From assembly GCA_037179385.1 (NCBI GenBank), contig CM074189.1:26473648-26537647 (forward strand): a stretch of 64,000 bases of DNA, in the 5' to 3' direction. The notes beneath the pieces are model-generated. The model ran no database searches. It was not told where the DNA came from and worked only from the letters and a program-made list of their open reading frames with translations. This stretch comes from Holothuria scabra (Eukaryota > Echinodermata > Holothuroidea > Aspidochirotida > Holothuriidae). This document shows, one piece after another, positions 1 to 12,700 of this stretch (positions are counted from its first letter, which is position 1; every line of letters begins with the position of its first letter). A program made the translations under genes and the position numbers.

Positions 1-1262
1 ACTATTTTGCACCATGTCTGAAACTTTATTTAGGTTGAAAGGCTGCGCTATAAGTAAATTTCCTCTAAAAATACGGCTCAATTCCTATTTTTGAAAAATT
101 TTAAGCTGCTGTCATTTTGTTCTAGAGTTTCTTTTATAAAATTGTTCATTACAAGGCCAAAGAACCCTGATGGTCTTTTTGTAGTCAGTGACTGACTCAA
201 GGCACTGACAGACTGAAGATACAGTCACTAAAAAGGAGAAGGTAGGTCACATGGCCATACACCAATGCAGTACTTCACACAAAACTCTTCATGATGTCTC
301 ACCTTAAATTACATTTCACTTCTTCAAATCCCTCGAGAACATTCCTTCACTTTTCTCTGATGAAACAAAGCAAATGTTGAGTTGTCTTAAACAAAAAACC
401 TCACATCAAATGCAAAAAAAACTTCTCCGCTGATTCGGTGTTAACCCCAGACTAGATCACTCCTCTCCAATTCATGACGTCACATTAAGTAATGGGAATT
501 GCCCTGTACGAAGTTTGCAGAACCAGTTCTCCCAGTATTGACAGATTTCAAAGCAGTTCGAACTATCCAGTGATGCAAAATAACGTAATACTGTATGTAA
601 TGGCCTTTCTCAAAGACCTTTTTTGTGAATGTTTACGGTGTCATTACAGTGATGTCTTTGTACTTAACAGATAGTGGCAAAGTGTTGATTTGCATAAAAC
701 TGACTCATGTAACCATTATGAAATATTTGAGGATTATGCTCAAGGTGGCATACATCCTAGTAATTATAAGATTGTATACAAGCAAGGCTCAGTTTTGTAC
801 CTAGCATGCCGAATGTTTATATGGGCACTGTCTTTGCAAGCTGGATGGGGATGATATGCCTGATAGTTTTTGTGAAACAGTACAGTGTGATTTTGAATTT
901 TTCGTCAGATAGCTTGCTTGCATGCAAGATTATGAGTGGTATACTGTACATGTGATATGTGAGAAGTAATTACTCACTACGTGACGATAGCGCAATCAGG
1001 CTGCATGCTGATAAAAATTTCAACTTTGGGAAAGAAAGTACAAACAACTTTCAAACTTACACATAATTTTTGGGGGCTCTCTGCATTCTCAGTCTCAGAG
1101 AATGTGAACCCAAATTGGCAAAATATTTCAGACCATTACCGCACGCTGGGTGTAGGTGGGGTGATCCTTTTGCATGCAATTTTATTTTAAGATTTAGGTA
1201 GTAGATTTGGAACCTGGTGATACGATGTCGGGTGGGTACCAGGGTAACCCGTGCAAACACTA
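1..1262. mobile_element. hAT-like non-autonomous element, copy A (right part)
   Basis: From about 570 to 1262 the sequence is a diverged copy of 12550-13215: GTAATGGCC, GAAATATTTGAGGATT, the NACAGTACAGTGTGATTTTG block and the subterminal GGTACC-rich end are shared. The right end is GTGCAAACACTA (1251-1262), the inverse of the left end of copy B (11932). No homology to copy B was found before about 570, and nothing else is recognised in 1-570. Confidence 0.6.
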
Positions 1263-2089
1263 GTCAGTGGGATGTGGAAATTATTTTCTCTGGACTTTAT
1301 CAACCCTGAAGATGCTAAGGAGCATCCAGCTAATTTTTCTTTATATGCACGTCTTATTTTACCGCTTGAGAAAAGATATTCATACAACCTTTACCATTTC
1401 AACTACTGCAAGAAGGGAATACAAGGCTTCACTGCTAAAATTTGTTCAATGCAATTGACTGTCAAACAAGCAGGCAACCCATCCCTGGATTTGGCTCAAT
1501 TCATGGCATTAACACAAGAATTTACTTAAACATGAACCAGACTTAAAACATGAATGGCAATTTTAAGCCACCCCCTACATACATGTATGTATTCCCCCAA
1601 ATCATGGTTTGTGTTATTTTATATGGTATTCTTTTATATATCTTGTCCTTTAATTTACATTGCTATATTTACTATAATATTATGCCTTCATAATTCTTCT
1701 GATCTAACTTCCCCTCATTATTTTATTTTCTTTTTATTGTGTGGAAAAGTCAGGGTTGGGGACAAGCTCCCCCATGCCCATATTATCGTGTCAGTTAATG
1801 CATGTTACTTATGCTGCTATACCATTGTGAGAGCATAGAAATGTTGGTGGTTCTGCCTGTAACTTCAACTGAGTACTGTCTTTTTGTAATATTGATGGAT
1901 AAGCATTTCAAAAGGAAGTATGTATCATGTAGCCAGTACTAGGAGAATATACCTTTACCTGTCACTTGAATTGCACAAAACACAAGAATGAAGTGATTTG
2001 ACGGGAGAAATATAAATATAATAAATATGCTTGGGCTCGATAGCCATTGCTGTTGGTGCCGTCAGTAATTTCAAGCCCTGCTTCCTTTA

Positions 2090-2227
2090 TAAATAGTGAT
2101 GGCGCTCTTCCAAAACATTGATTTTGTTCATGTGATGAATATGATGTCATTTTCGGTTAAAAGGTTAACTGCTGGTTAATAAAATCAGTCAAATGGATGG
2201 GAAATTAACTGAAAATGCACAGCCCTA
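2090..2227 (+). mobile_element. Right-end fragment of the GGTTAA-type hAT-like element
   Basis: Matches the right end of the element at 51521-53275: GATGGCGCTCTTCC, CATTTTCGGTTAAA, GGTTAATAAAATC and the terminal AATGCACAGCCCTA. No left end is present, so it is a truncated copy. Confidence 0.7.
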
Positions 2228-2419
2228 CTCTGAGTTGAAATTGAAAAGATTCTACTAGTTGATCAATAAATGTTAAGTTGAAAGTCAACTCTAGGTGTGA
2301 CAAATCTTCTGCCATAACTGTAAAAAAAAAGTTAAAACATTGCAAACATGATACATCAATAAAAGTAAGATGGAGGAATCTGGTATGTAGCATGCAAATT
2401 ACTTATATTGAATAGATGA

Positions 2420-3141
2420 TCCTTATTATTTTGGGTGGAAGTCAAAGGTCATTTGGTATCACCAAAGGTCTAATGTTCAAAACCTTAATACAAACACAAC
2501 ATCCAAAGAAGGGTGCTGTACAGTAAGTGTCAGGGAGGTCTAAAATGTTAATTGCCCATTTTAAAAAGATGATCCAGGCTATCATTTCAGTGGAGACCAA
2601 AGGTCATTTGGGACACCAGAGGTCAAAAGGTTAAATATCTTGTAAACAGTGTCTCAAGAGGGGCAAGTATGAGTCATCTCATCTTTATCATATTGACTAT
2701 ATATATAATGTCTGCAACTGCTGTAAATAGTTTTTGGTGGGCATCAAAGATCATTACCAGGGTAACCAGAGGTCAGACGGTTAACTTATCATTTTTCAAG
2801 AAGGAGGAAATCACCACTGTTTATGCAAAGGGAATTGAAATTAACGATGGTGATTTCCAAGTATGCCGATATCAAACTTAAGGATGGTAGAAAGCCATCA
2901 AGGCAAAGCTATTAACAGTCAAGGGCAGGACTGGAAGTACAGTACCTTGGCACAAATATCACTCAGACCATCCTCATATTCAGCGTTGTGTTAAAGTCAT
3001 GACTACAGTATTATACATATGAATTCACATTGTGTTCATTTACCAAGTTAGAAAAGAACCTTTGTACGGTACTGAAATCATGGTACAATATTAAAAAGAA
3101 TATTGATCTGCAAGGAATTGCAAAGCCTTTTGGCTTTCTGG
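2420..3141 (+). mobile_element. Helentron-like element, 5'-truncated copy
   Basis: Three diverged ~150-bp units carry TCAAAGGTCATTTGG-type motifs (2443, 2600, 2745), followed by the 3' hairpin AAAGCCTTTTGGCTTT and CTGG ending at 3141. The next base is T. This is the 3' end shared with 19651-19669 and 57769-57787. No 5' GATTCCTTGCC hairpin is seen. Confidence 0.6.
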
Positions 3142-3653
3142 TTCTCAGAAAGGTAAAATTTTTAATGAACAAATTCAGCTCAAGAAACTCAAGACAAAAA
3201 TGGCAACAAAGTCTGTCAAAAATAAAATTTAAATGCCATTGTTATCATTTGCTCAGCCTAGCTTTTAGCCTATGTTACTGTACATGAAGAAAGCTTCAGA
3301 CATAACTCATAATAGTTGCAAAATTATTTAAAATACTTCTCTGGTTTATTGATAATTTAGTATTCTTCCACATTTGAATTATTTTTGTTTGGACATTAGG
3401 TTTCATTGAATGTACAGTATTTCAAAGTCACTCTTTTGGCCATAGATAACGTTAGGGTAACTGACTCAAAGTACTTTCTGAACCTAAAGCATCTGAAACT
3501 TGTGTTAGAACTGCTTCACTTCTTAAATTTTTGTATACAAAATACACTTTTACTTGGAAGATTATGGGATTGAAGGGTTTTAAGAACATGGTATAAAATA
3601 GAATGTTACCGTACATGTTGTGAATGTGAGACATTTATTTCTTTTTTTTCCAG

Positions 3654-3716
3654 AGGACTTTCACGGAGCCAGCAGCTCTTGGTCTACACCAGGCCTTGTT
3701 TGTTATCATGTACCAG
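3654..3716 (+). CDS. SDHC: SDHC coding exon 2 (mitochondrial presequence)
   Basis: The exon follows a T-rich tract ending in CCAG and stops before GTGAGG. It enters with two bases owed from exon 1 and leaves with two (AG of an Arg codon). It reads [20 protein letters not shown], basic and hydroxylated with no acidic residue, as expected of a cleaved mitochondrial targeting peptide. Confidence 0.85.
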
Positions 3717-6700
3717 GTGAGGTAGACATCTTGCTCTATAATCAACTGTGGTCAGGTAGTGTGAAAGGACCTTTCCATGCTCATTCAACTTTGGTAGATT
3801 AGAAGAGTCCTCACACATGCATCACGTTGTAGAGAATCTAGTGAACTTAAAAATATCCATGTGGCAAGCTGTCTCAGTTTCCTCTAGGTATTTCAACAAA
3901 AAAGTGGCAGGGTTATGCTGTATTTGTAGTGCTGTCTCCAGGACTGGCAAACATGTTTAATTCCTGTGGAGTAAAATTATTTCCTACTGTAGGAGGGGAG
4001 TGAAATTCCCCACAATTCTCCGCATATTTTGGTGTACAGGAAAGGGAAATTTTTCCCCCAATTGCCAAAATTTCGTTCCAGATTTCCCAGGAACCTCCCA
4101 CCTTCTCAACTTTTTCCACCAGCACTTATCACAGATTATGCCATACAGCTTTCAGGTGTGTACTGTGCAGTTTTGTTTGTTTTTGGGGGGACAGTAAAAC
4201 ACTTAACTCAGGGATGCGTTAATTGCCTGAGCTGGTAGATACATCTTGCTAGGTTTTGTTGGACCCAAAGATCATGTTTTTCCAGATTTGAATTCAGGGA
4301 CCCATTCCACAAATCTTAAGTTTGATTCCCCATACTTAAGTCAACAGTAAATCATACTTAAGATTGTGCGTAACGCTTTGTGGAACGGGCCCAGATCTCT
4401 TTGATAGAAATCCAGTCTGTCATATGGAACTGGATCAGGTGCATCCATCACAAAAATAGACAAGTTTGAAGTTTTTGTTGTGCATGCCTTCATGACGTTT
4501 CTGTTCAGGTCAACTGGTAAAGCCCCTGTCATACCATTCCAGGCAAGCACTGTTCAACTTGCGGGTGACGGTTTTACTGCCTATAGCTCCCTGCAGCTAC
4601 AAAGACCTAACTCTATCCCACCTGGATATTACCCATACTTCCCCTCAGGTGCAAACAGAAGTGGAATTTGCCCACAGCCAAGTTTGGAACATGTTCAAAA
4701 TTTGTTTCAGGTAACATGTAGTAGTTTTCCCTCAGAGGTTCCCATACAGTTAACACCGGCATAAGGCCCTTAGGGACCGCAAGTCACCAGCAATCAACCT
4801 CCTTGAAGAACGTAGGTTGGTTGTGGACTGTGTGGCAGTCCTGTGTGAACGTGTGTTAGATGTAGGCATGGAGCGTGGAATTTGTAGGCAAAGTACAGTG
4901 TTGGCACTGTCAACTTCCTTTCAGAGCATCAATTCTGCTGGTGTGGATCGAGGAAAGTGAGGGTATGTTGCGGGCAAGTTACTCTCTTTCTGATGGTAAT
5001 CCTGGTGCTTTCTGCAGGCAAGTTGCTGGCATTCTGTGACTAACTCTGCCATATAAATGTGCCCGTCATTGGCAGGCATAAACCTCAGGCATTGCAGGCA
5101 ACTCCCATGCAGGTGCCATGTAAAACTGACAAGCAGGTAACCTGCAGTGCCCGCAAGTGTCCCTAAGCTAACATGGAACTCACCTGCATGTGGCACATGT
5201 CACACAGAGAACACACAAAATCCATGCATGTATCACCCATCAAACATGCAAGTTGCATGCAAAACTCTGCTTGCAGAAATTTTCCTGCACGCAAAAAAAT
5301 CCTTGCCCTCAACAAGCCAGTGTTGCCTGCTTCGATTAGTGTGACAGAGGCTTGATGAAAAATCTAATCTCTGTGCCAGAGTGCTTCTTTTTGAAAATGA
5401 GGATTTAAATTTAAATGTTTTGTGCCATATTTTTACTTTTCTATTTTTAGGGTGACCATGGCAACAACAGCCCAGGAGGAACAGAAACGCTTCTGGGATA
5501 AAAACAAAACATTGAACCGGCCCATGTCACCCCATTTGACGATTTATAAGTAAGACATTGATATCTGATGTTATGACATCCTTTACTTTCTGCTGTATTT
5601 GATGAATTCCTCCATAAGCCTTTTGTTGGATTGCAGTTTTAAGTGAACTTAAGCCTTCTTGAGGCAAATTTTCTTTCCTGAGTAAATCAAAAAGAAATAA
5701 CGTGTACAAAAGGATAAATGAACATTGTTTAGGGTGCCCCCTGCTTTGTTACTTTGAAAGAGCCAGTCCGTGTATTTATGCTGGTTTTTGCAAATTTGGG
5801 CCCTTATAGACATTGGCACCAGGTTTGTAGCTACAGTACTAGCTAGGGAAACCATTATTTTTTTAGGGGGGGATACACCATTGTTGGAGTTAAATACTGG
5901 TTTGGGGAAAGGGTCGACAAAATGGTGCAAGAATTTTCACTTTATCAGAGTAAGCCATAGTAGTTAAATTGGTGGTGTTGTGGGCAATACTCTTTAGTGC
6001 AGACATAAGTATATTGGATTTGGGAGGGGGGGGCGCACATTAGTTTGTGTGATTGTTGCAGTGCTAACTCAGACTGCAGTTGCACAAATGGCACAATATT
6101 GCAATATTTTTCATTTATCTTTTCAAAAAACTTAGACCGCTTACCGGAGGATTGCAATCACTACATTTTGTCAATTGTTGAATTGTTTACTGGAGAGATG
6201 TTTGTATTAAAACAACCCCTTGGTTGGGTAGCTGAAGAGTGCAAAATCATGAAATTTGCATATCCTGAAGAAAGAAAAGGTGGAAGTACATGTTCAGAAC
6301 ATCTGCCTGTTTTAGATGTCATGGTTAGATGGTTATTTTATATAAAATGGTTAGAGGAAATATAAATGCTTCTTGTGATGGGCCAAGTATGAAGGTATGA
6401 ACCAGAGATCAGAGATAGGACACCCAGCAAATAGGTCATTGCAAAATCCAAAGCGGGAAATGCTTTTTGTAACAACCCCCCCCCCCCACCCCTAGGATTT
6501 CAATTGCTTCTGTTCCTCACAAAAACACTTCCGATAGAAGAGGCACTTTTCCAAAGTTTTTTTGGTTTCGATGAAAGAGAAACCTATGCATTCATGATGG
6601 CGTGTGTGTGTATGTGCGTGTGTGTGTATGTTGGTGTGTTTGTGACACTTTGCTTGTTTACACGATATCTTGAGAAGGGAAGATCTGACAGTTCTCAAAC

Positions 6701-9700
6701 TTGGTACACAGATACCCCATACTGAGAGGAAGAACCCTATTTATTTTGGTTGAGGTCAAAGGTCATCTGGGGGTCACAGGGGGTCAAAAACCAAAATCCT
6801 TCTTTACACAATATCTCATGGTACAAAACTTGGATTCATTTCAGACTTGATATGTTGATGCATAATGATGTAAGGAAGAACCCTGTTGAATTTGGTGGAG
6901 GTCAAAAGTCATTTGGGGTCACGTGGGGTCAAACCCTAAAATCCTTGCTTACACGATGTCTCATGGTACAAAACTTTTATTCATTTCAAACTTGATATGT
7001 TTAATGCATTATGATGTGAGGAAGAAACAAATTAATTTTGGTGGAGGTGAAAGGTCATTTGGGGTCACATGGGGTCAAACCCTGAAATCATGGTTTACAC
7101 TATATCTCAAGGTAGGAAAATTGGATTAATTTCAAACTTGATATGTTGATGCATTATTATGTAAAGAAGAATGCTATTTATTTTGGTAAAGGTCAAAGGT
7201 CGTTTGGGGTCAGAAGGGGACAAATCCTGAAAACCTTTCTAACACAATATCTCAAGATAGGAAGCTTGGATTGATTTCAAACTTGATATATTAATGCGTT
7301 ATGATGTAAGGAAGAACCCTACTGATTTTGTTAGAGTTCAAAGGTTATTTGGGGTCTTGGGCGTCAAACTCAGAAAAGTTTTTTTTATGATAGCTCAAGG
7401 TATGAAACGTGGATGAATTTCATAATTAGTATGTGAATGAATTATGGTGAGAAGATGGTCTGTATAAGGTTTTTTTGTGGAGGTGAAATGACATCTGGGG
7501 TCATGATTGATCAAACTTTGAAAAATTTGTCAAAATGGGGTATCTCAAGGTAGGAAACTGGGATGGATTTTGTAATTAGTATGTGGATGGTGTTATGGTG
7601 AGTTGAAAGTACTGAACCAGTTGGTTTTTACATGGTTGAGGTTAATGGTCATCTGGTATCACCTGGTATCAAACTCTGAGTGCATTTTTGCATTCTGGTT
7701 AAGCATTATATTCTTGCCACAATGATTATTTTCAGCTCAATGCCCACACATCAGAAAAAGTGAAAAATGGAAAAAAAGCTTGTTTCACCTTTGTGGTATG
7801 TGCTGGATATAAAGAGAACACATATAGCTCCAGTCAGTGGCCATTTAGGTACCACACACATGACTTGAAAATGGTCATCCACAGAAAAACTAGTTTCCAA
7901 AGCCAGAAATACACCAATATTTTTTGGTTTGTTTGCAGACAACTACTGTTGCCTTTGTGAAATTTAACAAAACAGAAATACATGGGAAACAAATTTTTTT
8001 TTGTGTTTTGCATTTTTTGTCATGTGCGTGCGATTTGCATTAGGCTCTGTTTAGTAATATGAAGACCTTTATTAGATGGAATGAGATACAACATAAGAAT
8101 TGACATATATCCTTGTTATCTTTACCTTTTCCAGGCCACAGTTAACATCCATGCTGTCAATAACAAACAGAGCAACTGGAGTAGCACTTACAGGAAGTAA
8201 GATGATTTCCGTCTTGTCATGTTGGTAGAAATTCTGCTAAGGCACTTTGTCAAAGCAGTATGGCTTAGGCAGTAGCAGTGTAGCCCAGGCAGCTCCAGCA
8301 GCCTGTACCATGAAGTACTACACACATAACAACAGTAGGATCAAATCGGTCTGCCATTGAGGTGCATTTGTGGACAAATCCAGAGCGTCATGTGATGGTC
8401 TGATTGTAGTCAGCCATAACTGGGGTATATGACCTTCGATCTCTCAATTTCCTTTCTTACCTGTATCATAGATGGTTTTACACTGAAATACATCTTGATT
8501 CCCTCAATTTCACTGTATATGAAGGTTTGAAATTGCATGTAGACAATAAATAAAGACAATTTACCGCTAATGAGCCCCACTAATGGCTGCCTACAGTCAG
8601 AATACACAAGTGCTGCTTGAATTCGTCTATTGTAACAAGGGATTTCAGCTTGGGTGAGGGAGTGGTGGCTTGGCTGTTCTGAAATTCTCTCTAGACTGGA
8701 GGTCTACTAGAACCATTATATCCTAACTACTGTACAATAAGGATTGGCATAAAAATAACATGACACTGACCTTTCTGATGGAGTTTACTGACACTATATA
8801 ACACGTTTGTGTTGGTGTGTCGTTAAATCTCATCTAACTAACTAACTAACAAACTGCACTGTGGAGGTTGAATTAAAAACTAGCAGGGTTTCCACATGGT
8901 AGGGAAATTTTGGAAAAAATCTAGAATTTTACAATAACCCTAAAAATCGGCAAATCTTGGGATGGATTGGTCTGGAAATGTTGCAATGGTCTTGAAATCT
9001 GAATTATTCCTTTTCAAGTTGAGATCATAATTAGCATGCATTCAGGATGATTAAGTGTGTGTTTATAGAAGCCATCTTGTACAAAATTCTGTATTTTTTA
9101 AGGTATAAATATTTCCATTTAGTCTGCAAAATGTCTGAAAAAGTTTTTGAATTGCAGTTATTCAAAAGTGTGAGAACTGCGGGGTAGACTGGGATTTAGT
9201 CTTGGATAGAAGGTGTGTACAGACTTCTCAAAGCAGACCAAACAGAGACTGCCTGAAACAAGTTGCTGTCCAACAGTTGATGTTCTTACTGTCACAGAAC
9301 AGACTTCTCTTTGCTCCCAATTTTTTTTTAGACCATTTTCAGACCAATGTAAAAAAAACAAAGAAATAATACCAATTATGTACAGTTATGTCAAACCCAA
9401 AGCTTAATGGCAGAATGTGTGTGCATGCGGTGTCTTAAGAAGTAGTCAACAAAGATCTGCAAAGTATTCCAGAAATTCTACCAGTTATTAATTTAGCCTC
9501 AGAGGAAGCGAAAGAAATGTAACTGTACTTAATATTTGTGAAGGAATTAGTCTTACCTTTGTAAGACCTTAGGACGTTCGTGGAAGACAGCTTGTAATCT
9601 CAAAGATCACTGTAATTGGGATTACGTGTTACATTTGTATGATACAGGTTGTATGGCACAGGTTTGAGGTGTGATTTCCAGATTTTCCATGTAAGCTGTA

Positions 9701-12700
9701 CAGTATTAGACAAGTAAATGTTGTTCTATTTGTAACCTATTTCAACCAATCTAAAATGTATGCATTATGCAAATATGAATTCAGATATGCATGTCATGAT
9801 TAAATTTTTCCCATCTCTTCTTTACAGTACTTTCAACCTTTGCGTTGACTATCAGTGTCCTTCCAAGTGATTTTGCCACCTACCTTGCAATGGTACAGTC
9901 CTGGTCTGTTGGTCCAGCACTCATTGGCCTGACTAAGTTAGCCATCGCATGGCCATTTTGTTACCATACACTTAATGGCGTTAGACATCTGGTGAGTAAA
10001 TGTTGTATCTGTGCTGGATTAGCTTGAAGTATGTGTGGTACAGTGTCAGTACTGTCCCAAATTTATGGGGCCAGCGTGGATATCTGGACTTTCATGGACT
10101 TTCAGGAGAAAGTGTTACCACTTTGATTAACTGGTGTCAACACCTCGGGAAGAAGACAATTCTCTCTGTGTGAGCTCAAATTTTATTTGGCAAGCATGGT
10201 TCCGAACTACCTTAAAGGCAAAAAGGGGGAAGACTTTGCTAAATATTGCAACACCTAATGCATTACACCCCACCCCCTTACTAAAGAAAAAAATGTCAAA
10301 AAAAATAGCTTGATAAACTAACAAAAATTGGAACTCTGCAAAGTATCATTTTGGGAGCTCCTTCCTTGGTATTGTGGGTAAATAAACCCTTGCACTGCTC
10401 TGTTTTAAATTCTGCACTCAGTGAAATATTGTTTAGACCAACTGTTCTAAAACTGTTGGATTTGAAAAAGGTGGGATGTATTGGATTGCATCCAAATATT
10501 AAAGGTAGAGAAAGAAAAGAATATTCATTGTTTGTAAAATTTTACTGTATATTAAATTTAATATGGGCAATGTTGTTTTATAACTGTCCTATGCGACATT
10601 TATTAAACTTCTGTTTAGTTATCTAAATCAGACACACATTCACATACTCATTGCAAATATTGAAGTTTAGCAATTATCAGCCCTATAAAAGTTTTTGCCA
10701 TTTCCTATGAGCAAGTTGTGTGCAGCATAATGCCACTAGCATGAGGTACATGTAAATTGTCTCTTAATGTGCATATGATTTCATGTCATTATTAAACTGC
10801 ATGTTTTGTCTAGTGGTACAGCAGAGCAATCACCTACCATGGCAGGCATGGGTACAGTTTACACATTAAGTCAATGTTACAATTGGAACCTGCTGTTATG
10901 TGTGATACTACTCGTAAGCAATGGATTAGAGATAACAGTCCAGTGATCCTCAACTAGAAAAAAAAATGTGTGAGCACAGCTAGATTGAATCAGAATGTCA
11001 TTTTGAGGCCTAAAAAAGCCTGTAATCTTTTCGACTAAACCTAGCCTGTGGAGCAGACTCTGTAGTAGCTGAAAGATGGTGCTCTCTCAAAATCATAATA
11101 CACCCAGGTCTCTAAACAGTATAATATACAGAGTCCGCAGACCTTCCCCCAGTTTTTATTTACAGGAATCCCACATTTTGAGGGATGAATTAGTAAACAT
11201 GAGATGATCACGTGGTGTGCAAAACAAGTATGAATAGTGTATTTACTTACATACAACTGATACGACTGATGCAAAGAACGGCGAACAGCCTAATTAGCTT
11301 TTGTTCGTGGATAATGTGTACCGTGCCGTACATTCGATTCACATATATTACCTATTACGCAAGATATAATTCAGTATTTTAATTTTTGTCGTGACGTCAT
11401 TTTTGGTGGTCATATATGAGATTCGATAGAAAATTGGCAGGCTATTGTATACCATAGGTATGCCATGCGACTTAAGTTGGAAACGTTGATCGCTCAGCAG
11501 TGGCTGAAGCCGCTAAAAGACTCATATAGTATTATTTATAGTAGCGAAATTAAGATTTCTGATTTTTGAATGTAGTAAAGTTAGTTGAAACACAAACACA
11601 ATGGCCTGCTTACAGCAGGCTAGACTAAACCGTGCTATTATTTTGCAACCATCTGAACAGCTTTTTAGATTTTTGGCTAAGATTATGTGTAGTGTATGTT
11701 TTTTCAGTCAGTCATGACAGACCCATGATAAAGAGGTCTGGAACGAGACAGAAGGTTGATGTAAATTTGTTGGGCTTTGGGAGACCTTCTCTTCTTTGTT
11801 GGAAAGAACTCCTTTGGGGGAGTAATGTGAAGGTATGAACCCCCGGTTCTTTAACAAATAGTCAATGGAAGAAGTATCCATCTCCCATCAGCAAACAGGC
11901 CTTAAATTTTGAGGCATGCAAGTGCGCTTACTAGTGTTTGCACCGTTACCAAAAAATAGGAACCGGGTACCTGATTGCCATACCTGTTGGGTACCCGGGT
12001 ACCCTGCATGGCAAGTGTTACGGTGACTAAACGATAGCAACACTTTGTTAGGCATACATCATAAGACATTTATAAAAATGTTTACGGCTGTATTAGAGAG
12101 AGGTACTGCGATCACATTCACAAGTTTAAAAACACTTGATTTGTCATAAGGTTTTATCGTCTCGTTTTGTTTCAAATAAAAAATAGTAAGTGAAAGAAAA
12201 GTAACAGAAAACTGTCACATAAAAAAATGTGTACATCCCAAGGCCTATATCAATTTGATATTGGATTTTGGAATGTTTGTCTACTCGAAAAGCAAGGATA
12301 CTAAGAGATGGAAGCTTCTCCTTTTGAACCGAGTTAAAAATATCGACCAATCAGAACCTTGTATTAGGGTATTCTCTTGCACGTCCAAAATTACCGAATG
12401 TAAACAAACGACGTCGTGCTTGTGAAATTTACTCAAGTTAATGTAAGGCATGCCGTGGCATTATCATGAAAGGGATATGTACGTCCTGACTAGCCTCGTG
12501 TTGACCTCTGTGCATGCTTGCATACATATACTTCGTTGTGTGCGAGCGCCATTTTGGGGCACACTAATGTAATATGTAATGGCCTGTTTCCAAAACCTTT
12601 TGGTGAATATTAACAGTGTCATTGTAGTGATGTCTTCCTATCTTAGTACATGAAGTATAGCTGCAAAATGTGAATTTGCTTAAAAGTGACACGTTAAACC

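Noticed and set aside
4480..4764. 94-codon open frame in SDHC intron 2
   Set aside because: No family match, sits between SDHC exons on the same strand, and does not join to them in frame.
6045..6365. 106-codon open frame with Cys-rich start
   Set aside because: Lies in SDHC intron 3; the Cys spacing fits no known motif, and no splice context or second copy was seen.
6700..7690. CRISPR-like or simple satellite reading of the ~145-bp array
   Set aside because: Units are too long and diverged, there are no spacers, and the genome is eukaryotic; the units belong to the Helentron-like family seen at other loci.
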